The position numbers and the translations under genes were made by a program. The notes beneath the pieces are model-generated. The model worked only from the letters and a program-made list of their open reading frames with translations, made no database searches and was not told the origin of the DNA. A DNA stretch of 64,000 nucleotides from Prevotellaceae bacterium (lineage in GTDB: Bacteria; Bacteroidota; Bacteroidia; Bacteroidales; Bacteroidaceae), in NCBI GenBank assembly GCA_028726625.1, contig JAQYPT010000073.1:1-64000 (forward strand), in the 5' to 3' direction. Numbering within the stretch: the first letter of the stretch is position 1; each line of letters begins with the position of its first letter. Below, one piece after another: positions 53,285-62,067 of this stretch.

Positions 53285-54211
53285 CTACAGCAGTCGTTTG
53301 CGGCGCATGATGGCCCATGAAACCACGGCCACGAGGATGGAAATGCCAAAGGCTACGATAAAACCGTACTTGTAGGTTTCCATGCCGTTGATGACGTTCA
53401 TGCCATAGAGCGATGCCACCAGGGTAGTTGACATCATCAGAATGGAAACCGAAGTAAGGGTTTTCATCACCGTGTTCACGTTGTTGTTGATAATGCTCGA
53501 GTACGTGTCCATGGTCGATTCGAGGATGTTGGCGTAGATGCTGGTAGTCTCTCGCGCCTGCGTCATCTCGATGTTGACGTCTTCTATCAGGTCTGCATCC
53601 AGCTCGTCTACCTGCAACTTGAACTTCAGCTTGGCCAACAAGTTTTCGTTGCCACGGATGGAGGTGATGAAATAGGTGAGCGAGTCTTGCAGTCGGCTCA
53701 GTCCGATGAGACTTTCGTTGTTCACCTCGTGATCCAGGTTGTGCTTGGCTTTCTCGATGAGTGTGTTAATCTGCTTCAGCCGTTTCAGGTACCATACGGC
53801 GCTGGAGAGGAACAAACGGAAAGTCAAGTCAACATAGTCGGTGAAGCCCGAGCCTCGCTTTTGCTGATAGCTCACAAAGTCTATCATCATGTTGGTTTCA
53901 TAATAGCACACCGTGATGGTCACGTCGCGCTTGTGGATGATTCCCAAAGGAACCGTTGTGTAGGGAGTGCGAGAGCGTATCTCTTTGACGTAGGGGATAC
54001 GCAGGATGATGAGCATCCAGCCATCGTCATATTCGTAGCGGGCACGCTCGTCGGTATCGCTGACGTCTTGCAAGAAATAATCGGGTATTTGGAAGCGTTC
54101 TTCCAGCTCTTGTTGGTCTTCCTCTGTTGGACAGGTCACCTGAATCCAGCAATTAGGCTGCCATTCCTCGATGGGCCTAAGTATTTCGTTGATGTTCCAG
54201 TAAGTTCTCAT
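53285..54211 (-). CDS. corA: CorA family magnesium transporter
   Basis: Two C-terminal TM helices with the GMN motif (ASLYGMNVINGMETYKYGFIVAFGISILVAVVSWAIMRRKRLL). Confidence 0.93.
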   Translation of the reverse strand: MRTYWNINEILRPIEEWQPNCWIQVTCPTEEDQQELEERFQIPDYFLQDVSDTDERARYEYDDGWMLIILRIPYVKEIRSRTPYTTVPLGIIHKRDVTITVCYYETNMMIDFVSYQQKRGSGFTDYVDLTFRLFLSSAVWYLKRLKQINTLIEKAKHNLDHEVNNESLIGLSRLQDSLTYFITSIRGNENLLAKLKFKLQVDELDADLIEDVNIEMTQARETTSIYANILESTMDTYSSIINNNVNTVMKTLTSVSILMMSTTLVASLYGMNVINGMETYKYGFIVAFGISILVAVVSWAIMRRKRLL

Positions 54212-54215
54212 TTTC

Positions 54216-54263
54216 GCTAATCTCCATGGTTCATGGGGTCGAAGATTAGCCTCCTGGAGACTA
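54216..54263 (-). promoter_or_regulatory. Candidate structured 5' leader of corA
   Basis: Minus-strand GCTAATCT pairs with AGATTAGC; TAGTCTCC pairs with GGAGATTA (one G.U). The two pairings share the GGAG just upstream of the start codon. Confidence 0.4.
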
Positions 54264-54833
54264 CTCTTCTACCTTTCGTTACATTTTTCCGAATGATAGT
54301 CGTCCATAAATTTTTGTTAAAAATAACCTTTTATCCGCTCTTCAGGTTTCCAAACCCTTGTTGATGGCGATGGAATCTGCCGACGGACAATGAAGTGTTT
54401 GCAAAGATAAACAAAAAAAATGATAAAAGCTGTTGCGTGACATAAAATTATTTATCAACAGCACGGCACTTTATTTTAACGGTATGTTGTTGAATATCAA
54501 ACTTAGAGTTAGAATCGTTGTTGAAACAAAAGAAATGGTTCGTTTTTTCAGCAAAAAATCTTACTTAAATAAAGGAGCCGTGTTCCAACGCTCTTCCGCT
54601 ATTTGCGTACCATGAGGAATCGTACTACTACGCATCGCAGATGAGGCCTTCACACTGCTGCATCATCCATCTTTTTTCTTGACAAACACCTCGCTGTGCT
54701 TGCGATATTTATCAATAAACTGGCAATTAGTCGCAAATACGCTTAAAATGAGCGTATTTTATAATTTGTTGTTTTACAGTGTGTTAGATGTGTTGCGGTG
54801 ATTTTTGCGCCTCATGTATGTCCGTTTCGTTCG

Positions 54834-54943
54834 TAAAAGCATAGCTTTTGTACCGCAATAAGCATGCTTTTAAAGCTCAATGTCATGCATCTTGTCATTC
54901 AAAATCGTGTTTCTTGTAGCCTTATCTTGGTGCTTTTGGGGTA
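54834..54943. repeat. Degenerate tandem repeat, 22-bp period (locus 3 of 4)
   Basis: taaaagcatagcttttgtaccg / caataagcatgcttttaaagct / caatgtcatgcatcttgtcatt / caaaatcgtgtttcttgtagcc / ttatcttggtgcttttggggta. Confidence 0.65.
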
Positions 54944-55152
54944 TAATTGTGAGTTTTTCAGTCAAGAATTAACGTTTATGCTCCCTGTAAGCCTATTCAT
55001 TTTTTTTAGAAGCCCCATTCATTATGGCTAGTTTTATTGTCATCTTTTTGGACAAAAACGTCACCCCGTCTTTTCTTGAATGGCTGATGATTCTTCCATC
55101 ATCTTTACGCCTAATCCAAAAAGAGACGGGGGTGTTGCATACGGACTTCTTG

Positions 55153-56913
55153 TTATTTTACCACGACTTTGCGCGTGGTGCCATCCGATAAGTTCAGGAG
55201 ATACAGGCCGCGGGGCAGACCGTTGAGCTGCTTTGTGGGCATTCGCTGCCCCCGCATGTTATAAATGGAGACGATTGTTGCGGCGCGGTTGCCGTTGAAG
55301 GCTGACTCTATTCCAGCCGTGTTGAAATGTGGGTCGGGTAAATAGTTGAAGCTGATGAGACCGCTGTTGTCTTTTTTGATGTTCAACACCTTATTATATA
55401 GTACATAATTGTTGTCCCAGTTGGCGTTGTAAAGCATCAGCGCAGGAGTGCTGTTTGCCGTCAAACTGTCGCGTTCCCCCAGGGGATAGGTGTCACGGTC
55501 AGCGTTGCCGTAGCTGGCATCGGCCGGAACGATGGTCAGTCGTTGGTGCGTGTTGTATTGTTTCTGTTCGGTATTGTTCACTATGTTGTATGCCCACAGT
55601 TTAGCATCATAGTCAACATGAAGCACCAGCAGCCCGTTTTTGGGTAGATAGGAGTCCCATTTACTACGTCCTTTGTTCTCTAACAAATAGTATTCATCAT
55701 GGTTCCGTGGATTGTAAATGGCGTATGCCTCACCCCCTTCCAGCAGAGGTTTCATGCCGGTAACATTCTGGGGTTCATTCCCTAAGACGGTATAATCCAA
55801 CCAGCCAGCGAAGTTTTTCTCATAACTGGTATAGGCGGGTGGTACCCATCCGATACCTAAAGGGCCGTTGTAGCTGCCACTGGCCATGATGTCCCAGTCG
55901 CCCGTGCCATAGTTTTTAGATGCTCCGGTGTCGTAAAAGTCGGGTAATCCCAGACAATGGGAAAACTCGTGACAGATGACACCGATGCCCATGAGGGTGT
56001 TGCGCACGCGCCCTATGCCCGTTCCGGTGTAATATTCGTACAGCTCGTTGCTGCATGCGTAGGTGTTGATTCTTACCCCATCCAGCACCAGGTTCTTGTT
56101 TTTGATGTTAAATTCGTGTGGCCAGATGGTTTCTGGCTTCGCTGATGTGGCCTGTCCATAGCCGGCATAGATCACGACTATTTGGTCTACAACACCGTCA
56201 TTATCCCAGTCGTAATCCCGAAAGTCAACTTTATCGTTGACCGCTTGGCAGGCTTCGACAATCATTTCCGAAACCCTCACGTCTTTTTGACCGTCTTTAT
56301 CTCCGCCATAATAGGCGAGGGGATGCTTGAGTTGCAGAGGCCCCATGACATCAAAAGTAAGGTCGAACCGTCCGTTGCTTTGGTCATAAAAATAATCATG
56401 GACGCTGCCAACGCCTCCATAGTCTTTGTATCCCGACTTGTTAACGATTTCGTCAAACTCTTTCTGAGGGTCATCGTCCCTGAAGGTCTTGTCGCTGAAA
56501 TTCACCAAGATGATGAGTCCTTTTTTCTTTCCTGTGTACTGACCTTTGCGTAAAGCCGGAAGTTTGTTTAACTGGTACAGTCGGGTAGGAGCCTTCTCGC
56601 GCAGTGGTTCTATCTCTTCCACGGTGCGGATGTTCTTTTTCTCAAAGGCTGTCCTCAGGGAAGCTTCGTGTGCCAGGATGTTGGAGGAAACTAATTTGTC
56701 CTTCTCAATCTTCGCATAGAAGAAGTTGTTGTCACGCTGGACCAGTGGAACCTGGTCGTCTGTCAGGAAATAATGCAGATGCTCATCGCCCACCATGAGT
56801 ACGCGGATGGTCGAACCATCACCTTGGGTGTAGGTTCTCCACATTTTTTTTGCAGGGATGGCATGGGCTATTGTCGTTGCAATCAGCAAGCATGAAAGTA
56901 GGATGGATCTCAT
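55153..56913 (-). CDS. M6 family metalloprotease with T9SS sorting domain
   Basis: GLIILVNFSDKTF, VGSVHDYFYDQSNGRFDLTFDVMGP, VICHEFSHCLGLPDFYDTG (HExxH), GTGDWDIMASGSYNG; C-term LPRGLYLLNLSDGTTRKVVVK. Confidence 0.92.
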   Translation of the reverse strand: MRSILLSCLLIATTIAHAIPAKKMWRTYTQGDGSTIRVLMVGDEHLHYFLTDDQVPLVQRDNNFFYAKIEKDKLVSSNILAHEASLRTAFEKKNIRTVEEIEPLREKAPTRLYQLNKLPALRKGQYTGKKKGLIILVNFSDKTFRDDDPQKEFDEIVNKSGYKDYGGVGSVHDYFYDQSNGRFDLTFDVMGPLQLKHPLAYYGGDKDGQKDVRVSEMIVEACQAVNDKVDFRDYDWDNDGVVDQIVVIYAGYGQATSAKPETIWPHEFNIKNKNLVLDGVRINTYACSNELYEYYTGTGIGRVRNTLMGIGVICHEFSHCLGLPDFYDTGASKNYGTGDWDIMASGSYNGPLGIGWVPPAYTSYEKNFAGWLDYTVLGNEPQNVTGMKPLLEGGEAYAIYNPRNHDEYYLLENKGRSKWDSYLPKNGLLVLHVDYDAKLWAYNIVNNTEQKQYNTHQRLTIVPADASYGNADRDTYPLGERDSLTANSTPALMLYNANWDNNYVLYNKVLNIKKDNSGLISFNYLPDPHFNTAGIESAFNGNRAATIVSIYNMRGQRMPTKQLNGLPRGLYLLNLSDGTTRKVVVK

Positions 56914-57124
56914 CTTTTTGGTCTTTTGCGTGCAAAATTACATGTTTTTTTCCGAACTTCAAGCCATTTGTAGTGCAAAACCAACTCCGAAGATGACTTC
57001 CCACCGACTTGCGTTGCCGTCAGAGAGGTCGTGTTGTGTTTGGCAAATCCTCCATTCGTAAATGATACAACTTACGATATTCCATCATGATGGAAGAGGT
57101 TATATTTAAGTGAAGACAAAGAAA

Positions 57125-57170
57125 CACCATGAGAGCTGAATTTCGAGTGATGAATTCAGCCGTCATGGTG
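57125..57170. repeat. Long intergenic hairpin (16 bp of stem with a 2x2 internal loop)
   Basis: CACCATGA-ga-GCTGAATT-tcgagtgatg-AATTCAGC-cg-TCATGGTG. Confidence 0.8.
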
Positions 57171-57348
57171 GAATGCAATAAATCTTTTAGTGGGTACCCA
57201 TCATCAATCAAAAAGTCAAGGTAGTAAAACGACAGGTATATGACTGTTGAAGCGATGAGTTGCTAACTTTAAAACTATTTGCCCTACACAGTCAGCGTGT
57301 GCGCAATGAATAGATGAACCTTATAAGTCAGGTACTCCGATTTTCTCC

Positions 57349-59229
57349 TTATTCTATAGTGAGTTGACGATATTTGTCATACTTCACCTGATAGCCTAAC
57401 GACAGTTTTTTAACTTCACCTGGTGCAAGTTTCAGCTTCCAGACTACCTGTCCGTTCAGCTTGTCGAGTTGTCCGCCACTTAGTTCCTGAGGTGTGACGG
57501 TGATGCTTGAATTTCTTGAGACGGGCAGTTGGTCGTAAATGCTGATGACCACTTGTTCGGCTCGGGCATTGCGTATGCTGATTTCCCAGTTCATGGTTTG
57601 CACTTTGCTGCTACCCAGAAGTCTGCGGGAGGTGTTGTTCTTGATGAGTTTCCGCTCGATGTGGATGCCGTTGTCGCGCCCCATGGCGAGGTGGAGGGTA
57701 TCGCTTTGCTGGTCGGGATTGAGGATGGTTTTTCCTACATAGCTGTTGTCGAAGAATACGGTGGTTTCTCCCTGAATAAGGTTCAGCTCGTTCCAGCCGG
57801 TGACATCAGCCACGAGGAAAGCGCTCTTGTCAATCTTGGGAACGCCCTTATAAGCATAGGTGGTGGGTAATTGGTATTTGCCTATCTGGCAACTCACGGG
57901 CTTGTTGTCGGAGAGAATGGTCAGCGGATGCCCTATCTCGAACTCGTATCCAAACTTGACGGCAGTGGAACTAACATCCATGCTGTTTTCATCAGCGATG
58001 CTTTCGGCCTTCACCTCCCTGTCGGCCTTTATCACTGGAGCTGTAAATTTCGCGTTCGATCTCGTGCTTTTGCTTCCAAATCCCTTGACCACCACTTCTT
58101 CCAATGCCAGTTTGCTATTCTCCATGCGGAAGTCGAGGCGGTTTCCTGTGGCTTGCTTCACTTGTGTTACCATACCAATATAGCTCGCTTCCACGTTGCG
58201 ATTGCCATTGGGCAGCGTGAGTGTGTAGTGTCCGTCAATGTCGCTTACGGTGCCGATGGTGGTGCCTTTCACTTGGATGGTGGCGCCGATGACGGGATTG
58301 TCTTCCTCGTCGATGATAGTGCCAGAGATGCGGTTGTTATCTAAACCAAAGTCGTAGGTGGGTGCGGCGAGGTCATAGTCGAGCCAATAAGTCTTGAGCT
58401 CAGGCGACACATTGCTGCGATTTGGATTGGCCGACGACAGTGTGACGGGCACGTTGCGCCAGTCTTCATTGGTTTGTTGTGTGATGTTGGCTTTGTAGGT
58501 GAGTTGCAGGGGAGTAGCAGTGCTGGCGGAACGGAGTTCGTAGGTGGGATACCATGATGCCCCATTGACGTAGTAGACAAAGGTGAAGTTGGCGTTAGAA
58601 GCTCGCGGAGCATCAACCTTGACATCGATTACGGTGAGCCGTTTGGTATTGAGTCCGGCGATGGAGTCTATAACTTCTTGTTGTTTTTCCACATTGTGGT
58701 TGGCCTGCTGCTCTTCTTCGTTGAGATCGATGAGCCGCTTGTTGATGGCCATGGTTTCGTCATAATAATATTGGTTGAGCTGCTTGATGGCTTCGAGGGG
58801 TGTCGCAACGGTGCGTGCAGCTGTGGAACTGTTGGTTTTCACCATCTCCAGTTGCGACTTCATGACCGTTCGCTTGGCTTTTACCTCAGCCTGGCGGTTG
58901 CGTGCTTTCTTTAGTGCAGCTTCGGCAGCACGCAGCTGGCTGGAAAGCATGGCACTGTCGGGACGAATGAATCGCTGACTGACGCCAAGTATTGTCACAT
59001 TGCTTTCAGCCTTGACCTGTATGCTGTTGACGTCTATGTAGGGTGACAGTCCCGTGAAACTGCGCGTTTGTTCGCCTGCTTGCAGGGCCACTTGTTTGTG
59101 ACGGTATACCTGTGCGCCTTTTGAAAAGATGGTTACCTTGTCGAGATTGGGTATCATCCGGCCTTGTGCCGATGCGTCTATGGACAAGACAGTAAGGAAC
59201 AATAAGAGAATAAAAGTCTTGGTTTTCAT
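57349..59229 (-). CDS. DUF4139 / MuiA-like protein with inserted CarboxypepD_reg-like module
   Basis: VTIFSKGAQVYRHKQVALQAGEQTRSFTGLSPYIDVNSIQVKA; SNANFTFVYYVNGASWYPTYELRS (DUF4139); internal ISGTIIDEEDNPVIGATIQVKGTTIGTVSDIDGHYTLTLPNGNRNVEASYIGMVTQ...LALEEVVVKGFGSK. Confidence 0.85.
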   Translation of the reverse strand: MKTKTFILLLFLTVLSIDASAQGRMIPNLDKVTIFSKGAQVYRHKQVALQAGEQTRSFTGLSPYIDVNSIQVKAESNVTILGVSQRFIRPDSAMLSSQLRAAEAALKKARNRQAEVKAKRTVMKSQLEMVKTNSSTAARTVATPLEAIKQLNQYYYDETMAINKRLIDLNEEEQQANHNVEKQQEVIDSIAGLNTKRLTVIDVKVDAPRASNANFTFVYYVNGASWYPTYELRSASTATPLQLTYKANITQQTNEDWRNVPVTLSSANPNRSNVSPELKTYWLDYDLAAPTYDFGLDNNRISGTIIDEEDNPVIGATIQVKGTTIGTVSDIDGHYTLTLPNGNRNVEASYIGMVTQVKQATGNRLDFRMENSKLALEEVVVKGFGSKSTRSNAKFTAPVIKADREVKAESIADENSMDVSSTAVKFGYEFEIGHPLTILSDNKPVSCQIGKYQLPTTYAYKGVPKIDKSAFLVADVTGWNELNLIQGETTVFFDNSYVGKTILNPDQQSDTLHLAMGRDNGIHIERKLIKNNTSRRLLGSSKVQTMNWEISIRNARAEQVVISIYDQLPVSRNSSITVTPQELSGGQLDKLNGQVVWKLKLAPGEVKKLSLGYQVKYDKYRQLTIE

Positions 59230-59471
59230 CGCTTTCCGTTTAATGTTGTTACTTCACAAAAGTAGAGAAAAAAACAAATTGAGGCAAAACTACAGAGAAA
59301 AATTTTTATGTTTGGGACGCAAAAAGCCACGACTGGTGGAAAAACTTGGCATTCGTGTGTTGTCTTAGACGCATTCTTCAAAAGGAGATAGCTGCGGTCA
59401 TAGATAACGAAAAATATGTCGTAAGTAGTGAACTTTTGTAAGATTTATTTGATAGTTTCAACTTTTTTTTG

Positions 59472-59479
59472 TAACTTTG
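59472..59479 (+). promoter_or_regulatory. Bacteroidetes -7 element upstream of the rhodanese gene
   Basis: TAACTTTG, 26 bp before the ATG at 59505. Confidence 0.5.
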
Positions 59480-59504
59480 AGGATGATTAAGAGCAACTAA
59501 ACGT

Positions 59505-59894
59505 ATGAACAATTTATTGAAAGGTATTATTGTCGTGATGTTAAGTACGCTATTTGCAAGCTGTTCCAGTCATCAAGGAATAGAGTCTGTAACAGCAGAC
59601 GAGTTTGAAAACGCCCTCTATGACGGCCATGTTCAATTGCTGGATGTGCGCTCGGCCGATGAGTATGCGCAGGGACACATCGCCAATGCCGAAAATGTAG
59701 ACGTGCAGCAGCCTGACTTTATTGACAAGGCGCAGGCAAAGTTGGATCACACTAATCCGGTGTATGTTTATTGTCGTTCGGGCAAACGCAGTATGTTGGC
59801 CGCTCAGAAACTTGTCAAGGCTGGCTTTAAGGTGGTCAATCTCCGTGACGGAATCGTGGGTTGGGAAAACGCAGGCAAACCTGTTCTTCCCTAA
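59505..59894 (+). CDS. Rhodanese-like lipoprotein
   Basis: Lipobox LFASC; VQLLDVRSADEYAQGHIANAENVDV; VYVYCRSGKRSMLAAQKLVKAGFKVVNLRDGIVGWENAGKPV. Confidence 0.92.
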   Translation: MNNLLKGIIVVMLSTLFASCSSHQGIESVTADEFENALYDGHVQLLDVRSADEYAQGHIANAENVDVQQPDFIDKAQAKLDHTNPVYVYCRSGKRSMLAAQKLVKAGFKVVNLRDGIVGWENAGKPVLP

Positions 59895-60057
59895 AGGGTT
59901 GACAGCCGCATGGGATGAATGTTGTTCTGGCTACAGAGTTTCATTCATCTTGCAAGATGGCCTTAACCTGGTTCTTCTTTAACCGTCTGGCCATGTAACT
60001 GATAATCGCATGGAACGGAACTGAAAGAAATTTGTGTTAATTTAAAAAATAAAGATT

Positions 60058-60303
60058 ATGTTTGGACTTATTGGATCAATTATTATTGGATGTTTGGCTG
60101 GTTTTATAGCTGGTAAGATTATGCGTGGTGGTGGTTTCGGCTTCTGGTGGAACCTCATCCTGGGTATCATTGGTGGTGTTGTAGGTGGATGGACATTGAG
60201 TTTGTTCAACATCTCTTGGGGTGGAACCATTGGCTCTTTAGGAACAGCCGTAGTGGGTGCCGTCTTATTACTTTGGATTGCATCACTATTTAGAAAGTCA
60301 TAA
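60058..60303 (+). CDS. GlsB/YeaQ/YmgE family stress-response membrane protein
   Basis: LIGSIIIGCLAGFIAGKIMRGGGFGFWWNLILGIIGGVVGGW. Confidence 0.88.
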   Translation: MFGLIGSIIIGCLAGFIAGKIMRGGGFGFWWNLILGIIGGVVGGWTLSLFNISWGGTIGSLGTAVVGAVLLLWIASLFRKS

Positions 60304-60306
60304 TAA

Positions 60307-60624
60307 ATGCTGTTAACAACAACTCCTACTGTTGAAGGGCGAAACATCCTGGAGTACAAAGGCGTCGTAACGGGCGAAACCATTATTGGCGCCAATGTAT
60401 TGAAGGATTTCTTTGCCGGTATACGCGACGTCATTGGCGGCCGTAGCAATGCTTATGAGAAGGTACTTCGTGAAGCGAAGGACACTTCCTTGCATGAGAT
60501 GCAAGAACGAGCAGAGGCTTTGGGTGCGAATGCTGTCGTGGGTATTGACATCGATTATGAAACCATTGGACAGTCGGGGAGTATGCTAATGGTGGCAGTA
60601 AGCGGAACAGCGGTGCTCATTTAG
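60307..60624 (+). CDS. YbjQ/DUF74 family protein
   Basis: [80 protein letters not shown]. Confidence 0.93.
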   Translation: MLLTTTPTVEGRNILEYKGVVTGETIIGANVLKDFFAGIRDVIGGRSNAYEKVLREAKDTSLHEMQERAEALGANAVVGIDIDYETIGQSGSMLMVAVSGTAVLI

Positions 60625-61217
60625 CGCCGCTTTTCCCGCTGTTCTTGCCTCTCTTGCTCGCGTAATGTTTCGTGGTAGGCCTTTTCTATGGGGTCTTCTG
60701 CGCCATCTATCTTGCGGAATGCCTCCTTCAACTGCCTGAGGTGTTTCATGTCTCTCTTCTTCCTAAAGTCGAGCATCTTGGCTAAATCGAACTCAAAGAA
60801 GCCATGGGATGCGTCATGGTCTGGTGGCATGTAGGGACGATTGGCCTTCAGACTGTCAATATTTTGCATGTGCTTGCCCCAGATAATCACTTCACCAAGG
60901 CTGTATTCTGCTGGGAAGAGGAAGACCGTGTCTTTCCTAATTTCTTCTGCAGAGAGTGTTTCTTTCAGATAGTTGCGTTTGTAGAACGTGGCACTCTTTG
61001 TGTTGTAAGGTAAGGATACCAGTCCTCTGTAGGTGGTTTTTCCAACAAATTTTCCGTTTGCATGCACCTCAACGTCGCGGATAGGGATGCGGGTAATGGC
61101 GTCACACACCAGACATTGCTGTGCCTGGAGCTTTATTCCGCTAAGCAATAGTACGGTGGCTAAAACAAAGATTCGCCGCAGAATGATGGTATGTGATAAG
61201 TAAATGTTGGTGATCAT
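60621..61217 (-). CDS. Exported protein with carboxypeptidase-regulatory-like domain
   Basis: Signal-like N-term; [51 protein letters not shown]...[11 protein letters not shown]. Confidence 0.65.
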   Translation of the reverse strand: MITNIYLSHTIILRRIFVLATVLLLSGIKLQAQQCLVCDAITRIPIRDVEVHANGKFVGKTTYRGLVSLPYNTKSATFYKRNYLKETLSAEEIRKDTVFLFPAEYSLGEVIIWGKHMQNIDSLKANRPYMPPDHDASHGFFEFDLAKMLDFRKKRDMKHLRQLKEAFRKIDGAEDPIEKAYHETLREQERQEQREKRR

Positions 61218-61292
61218 CTTACATTTTGTTGGTGGTCATTATATATTTTACCAGTAGTCACCCAACATTTTGTTGGTGGTCATCTTACATCT
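61205..61292. repeat. Tandem repeat, exact 22-bp period, 4 units (locus 4 of 4)
   Basis: tgttggtgatcatcttacattt / tgttggtggtcattatatattt / taccagtagtcacccaacattt / tgttggtggtcatcttacatct. Confidence 0.88.
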
Positions 61293-61323
61293 TACCTTTC
61301 TTGACCATTGATTGAAGCTGGGT

Positions 61324-62061
61324 TTAAGCGTGTTTGGCTGCATCTAGAAGCTGTTCCCAGACCGCACAAAACTCGGTCATTTGATGGAAAAGTAGGTCGG
61401 CACCTTCTTTTCTAAGGGTGCTGTCGGGTAGGGGGCCACTGTTAATGGCTACCGTAAAGATTTGAGCTGCCACGCCTGCTCGTATGCCCATAGGCGCATT
61501 CTCCACCACGATTCCTTCCCAAGGTTGATGGCTTCCCGTTAGTTGTAAGCCCTTCAAATATGGGTCGGGCGCAGGTTTTCCGTGTTTGATGTTATAGGCT
61601 GTGACAATATTCTCTTCAGATACGAATTGGTGGAAATCGTTTACAAGTCGTTTAATCAGCTGTTTTTGAGCACTACCTGTAACAATGCCAATACTCATTC
61701 CGCTCTTCTTTATCTTGCTCATGAGGTCGAGTACCCCGTCGAAGATGGGCGCTTCGGGCATTTGATGGAACAGTCTGCCTTTCTCATCGTACATCTTTTG
61801 CGCCTCTTCTTCTGAAATATCACGACCTTGTTGTTGCTTAACCATCATTCTGATGGTGTCTACACCCTTCATTCCTTCAGTGGCATACACATCCGCTTCG
61901 GTCATGTCAAGACCGAAACTCTTCATCGATTCTTTCCACGCAACGGCATGATGCGGCATTGAATTGTACAACACGCCGTCCATATCAAAAAGCACAACTT
62001 TGGGTTGAAACGCCGCAAAGTCATGCTTTCTCAAATAATCATGTATTTCGTTTTCAAACAT
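61324..62061 (-). CDS. HAD family hydrolase (beta-phosphoglucomutase-like)
   Basis: VVLFDMDGVLYNSMPHHAVAWKESMKSFG, MSIGIVTGSAQKQLIKRL, GKPAPDPYLKGLQLTG, VVENAPMGIRAGVAA. Confidence 0.92.
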   Translation of the reverse strand: MFENEIHDYLRKHDFAAFQPKVVLFDMDGVLYNSMPHHAVAWKESMKSFGLDMTEADVYATEGMKGVDTIRMMVKQQQGRDISEEEAQKMYDEKGRLFHQMPEAPIFDGVLDLMSKIKKSGMSIGIVTGSAQKQLIKRLVNDFHQFVSEENIVTAYNIKHGKPAPDPYLKGLQLTGSHQPWEGIVVENAPMGIRAGVAAQIFTVAINSGPLPDSTLRKEGADLLFHQMTEFCAVWEQLLDAAKHA

Positions 62062-62067
62062 TCAATC

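Noticed and set aside
54433-54615. 60-aa ORF in the corA/M6 protease gap
   Set aside because: No recognisable domain or ribosome-binding context, AT-rich composition; more likely non-coding.
55063-55136. CACCCCGTCT ... AGACGGGGGTG pairing downstream of the M6 protease
   Set aside because: Plausible large terminator-like hairpin, but one bulged G and a long loop; too uncertain to list as a feature.
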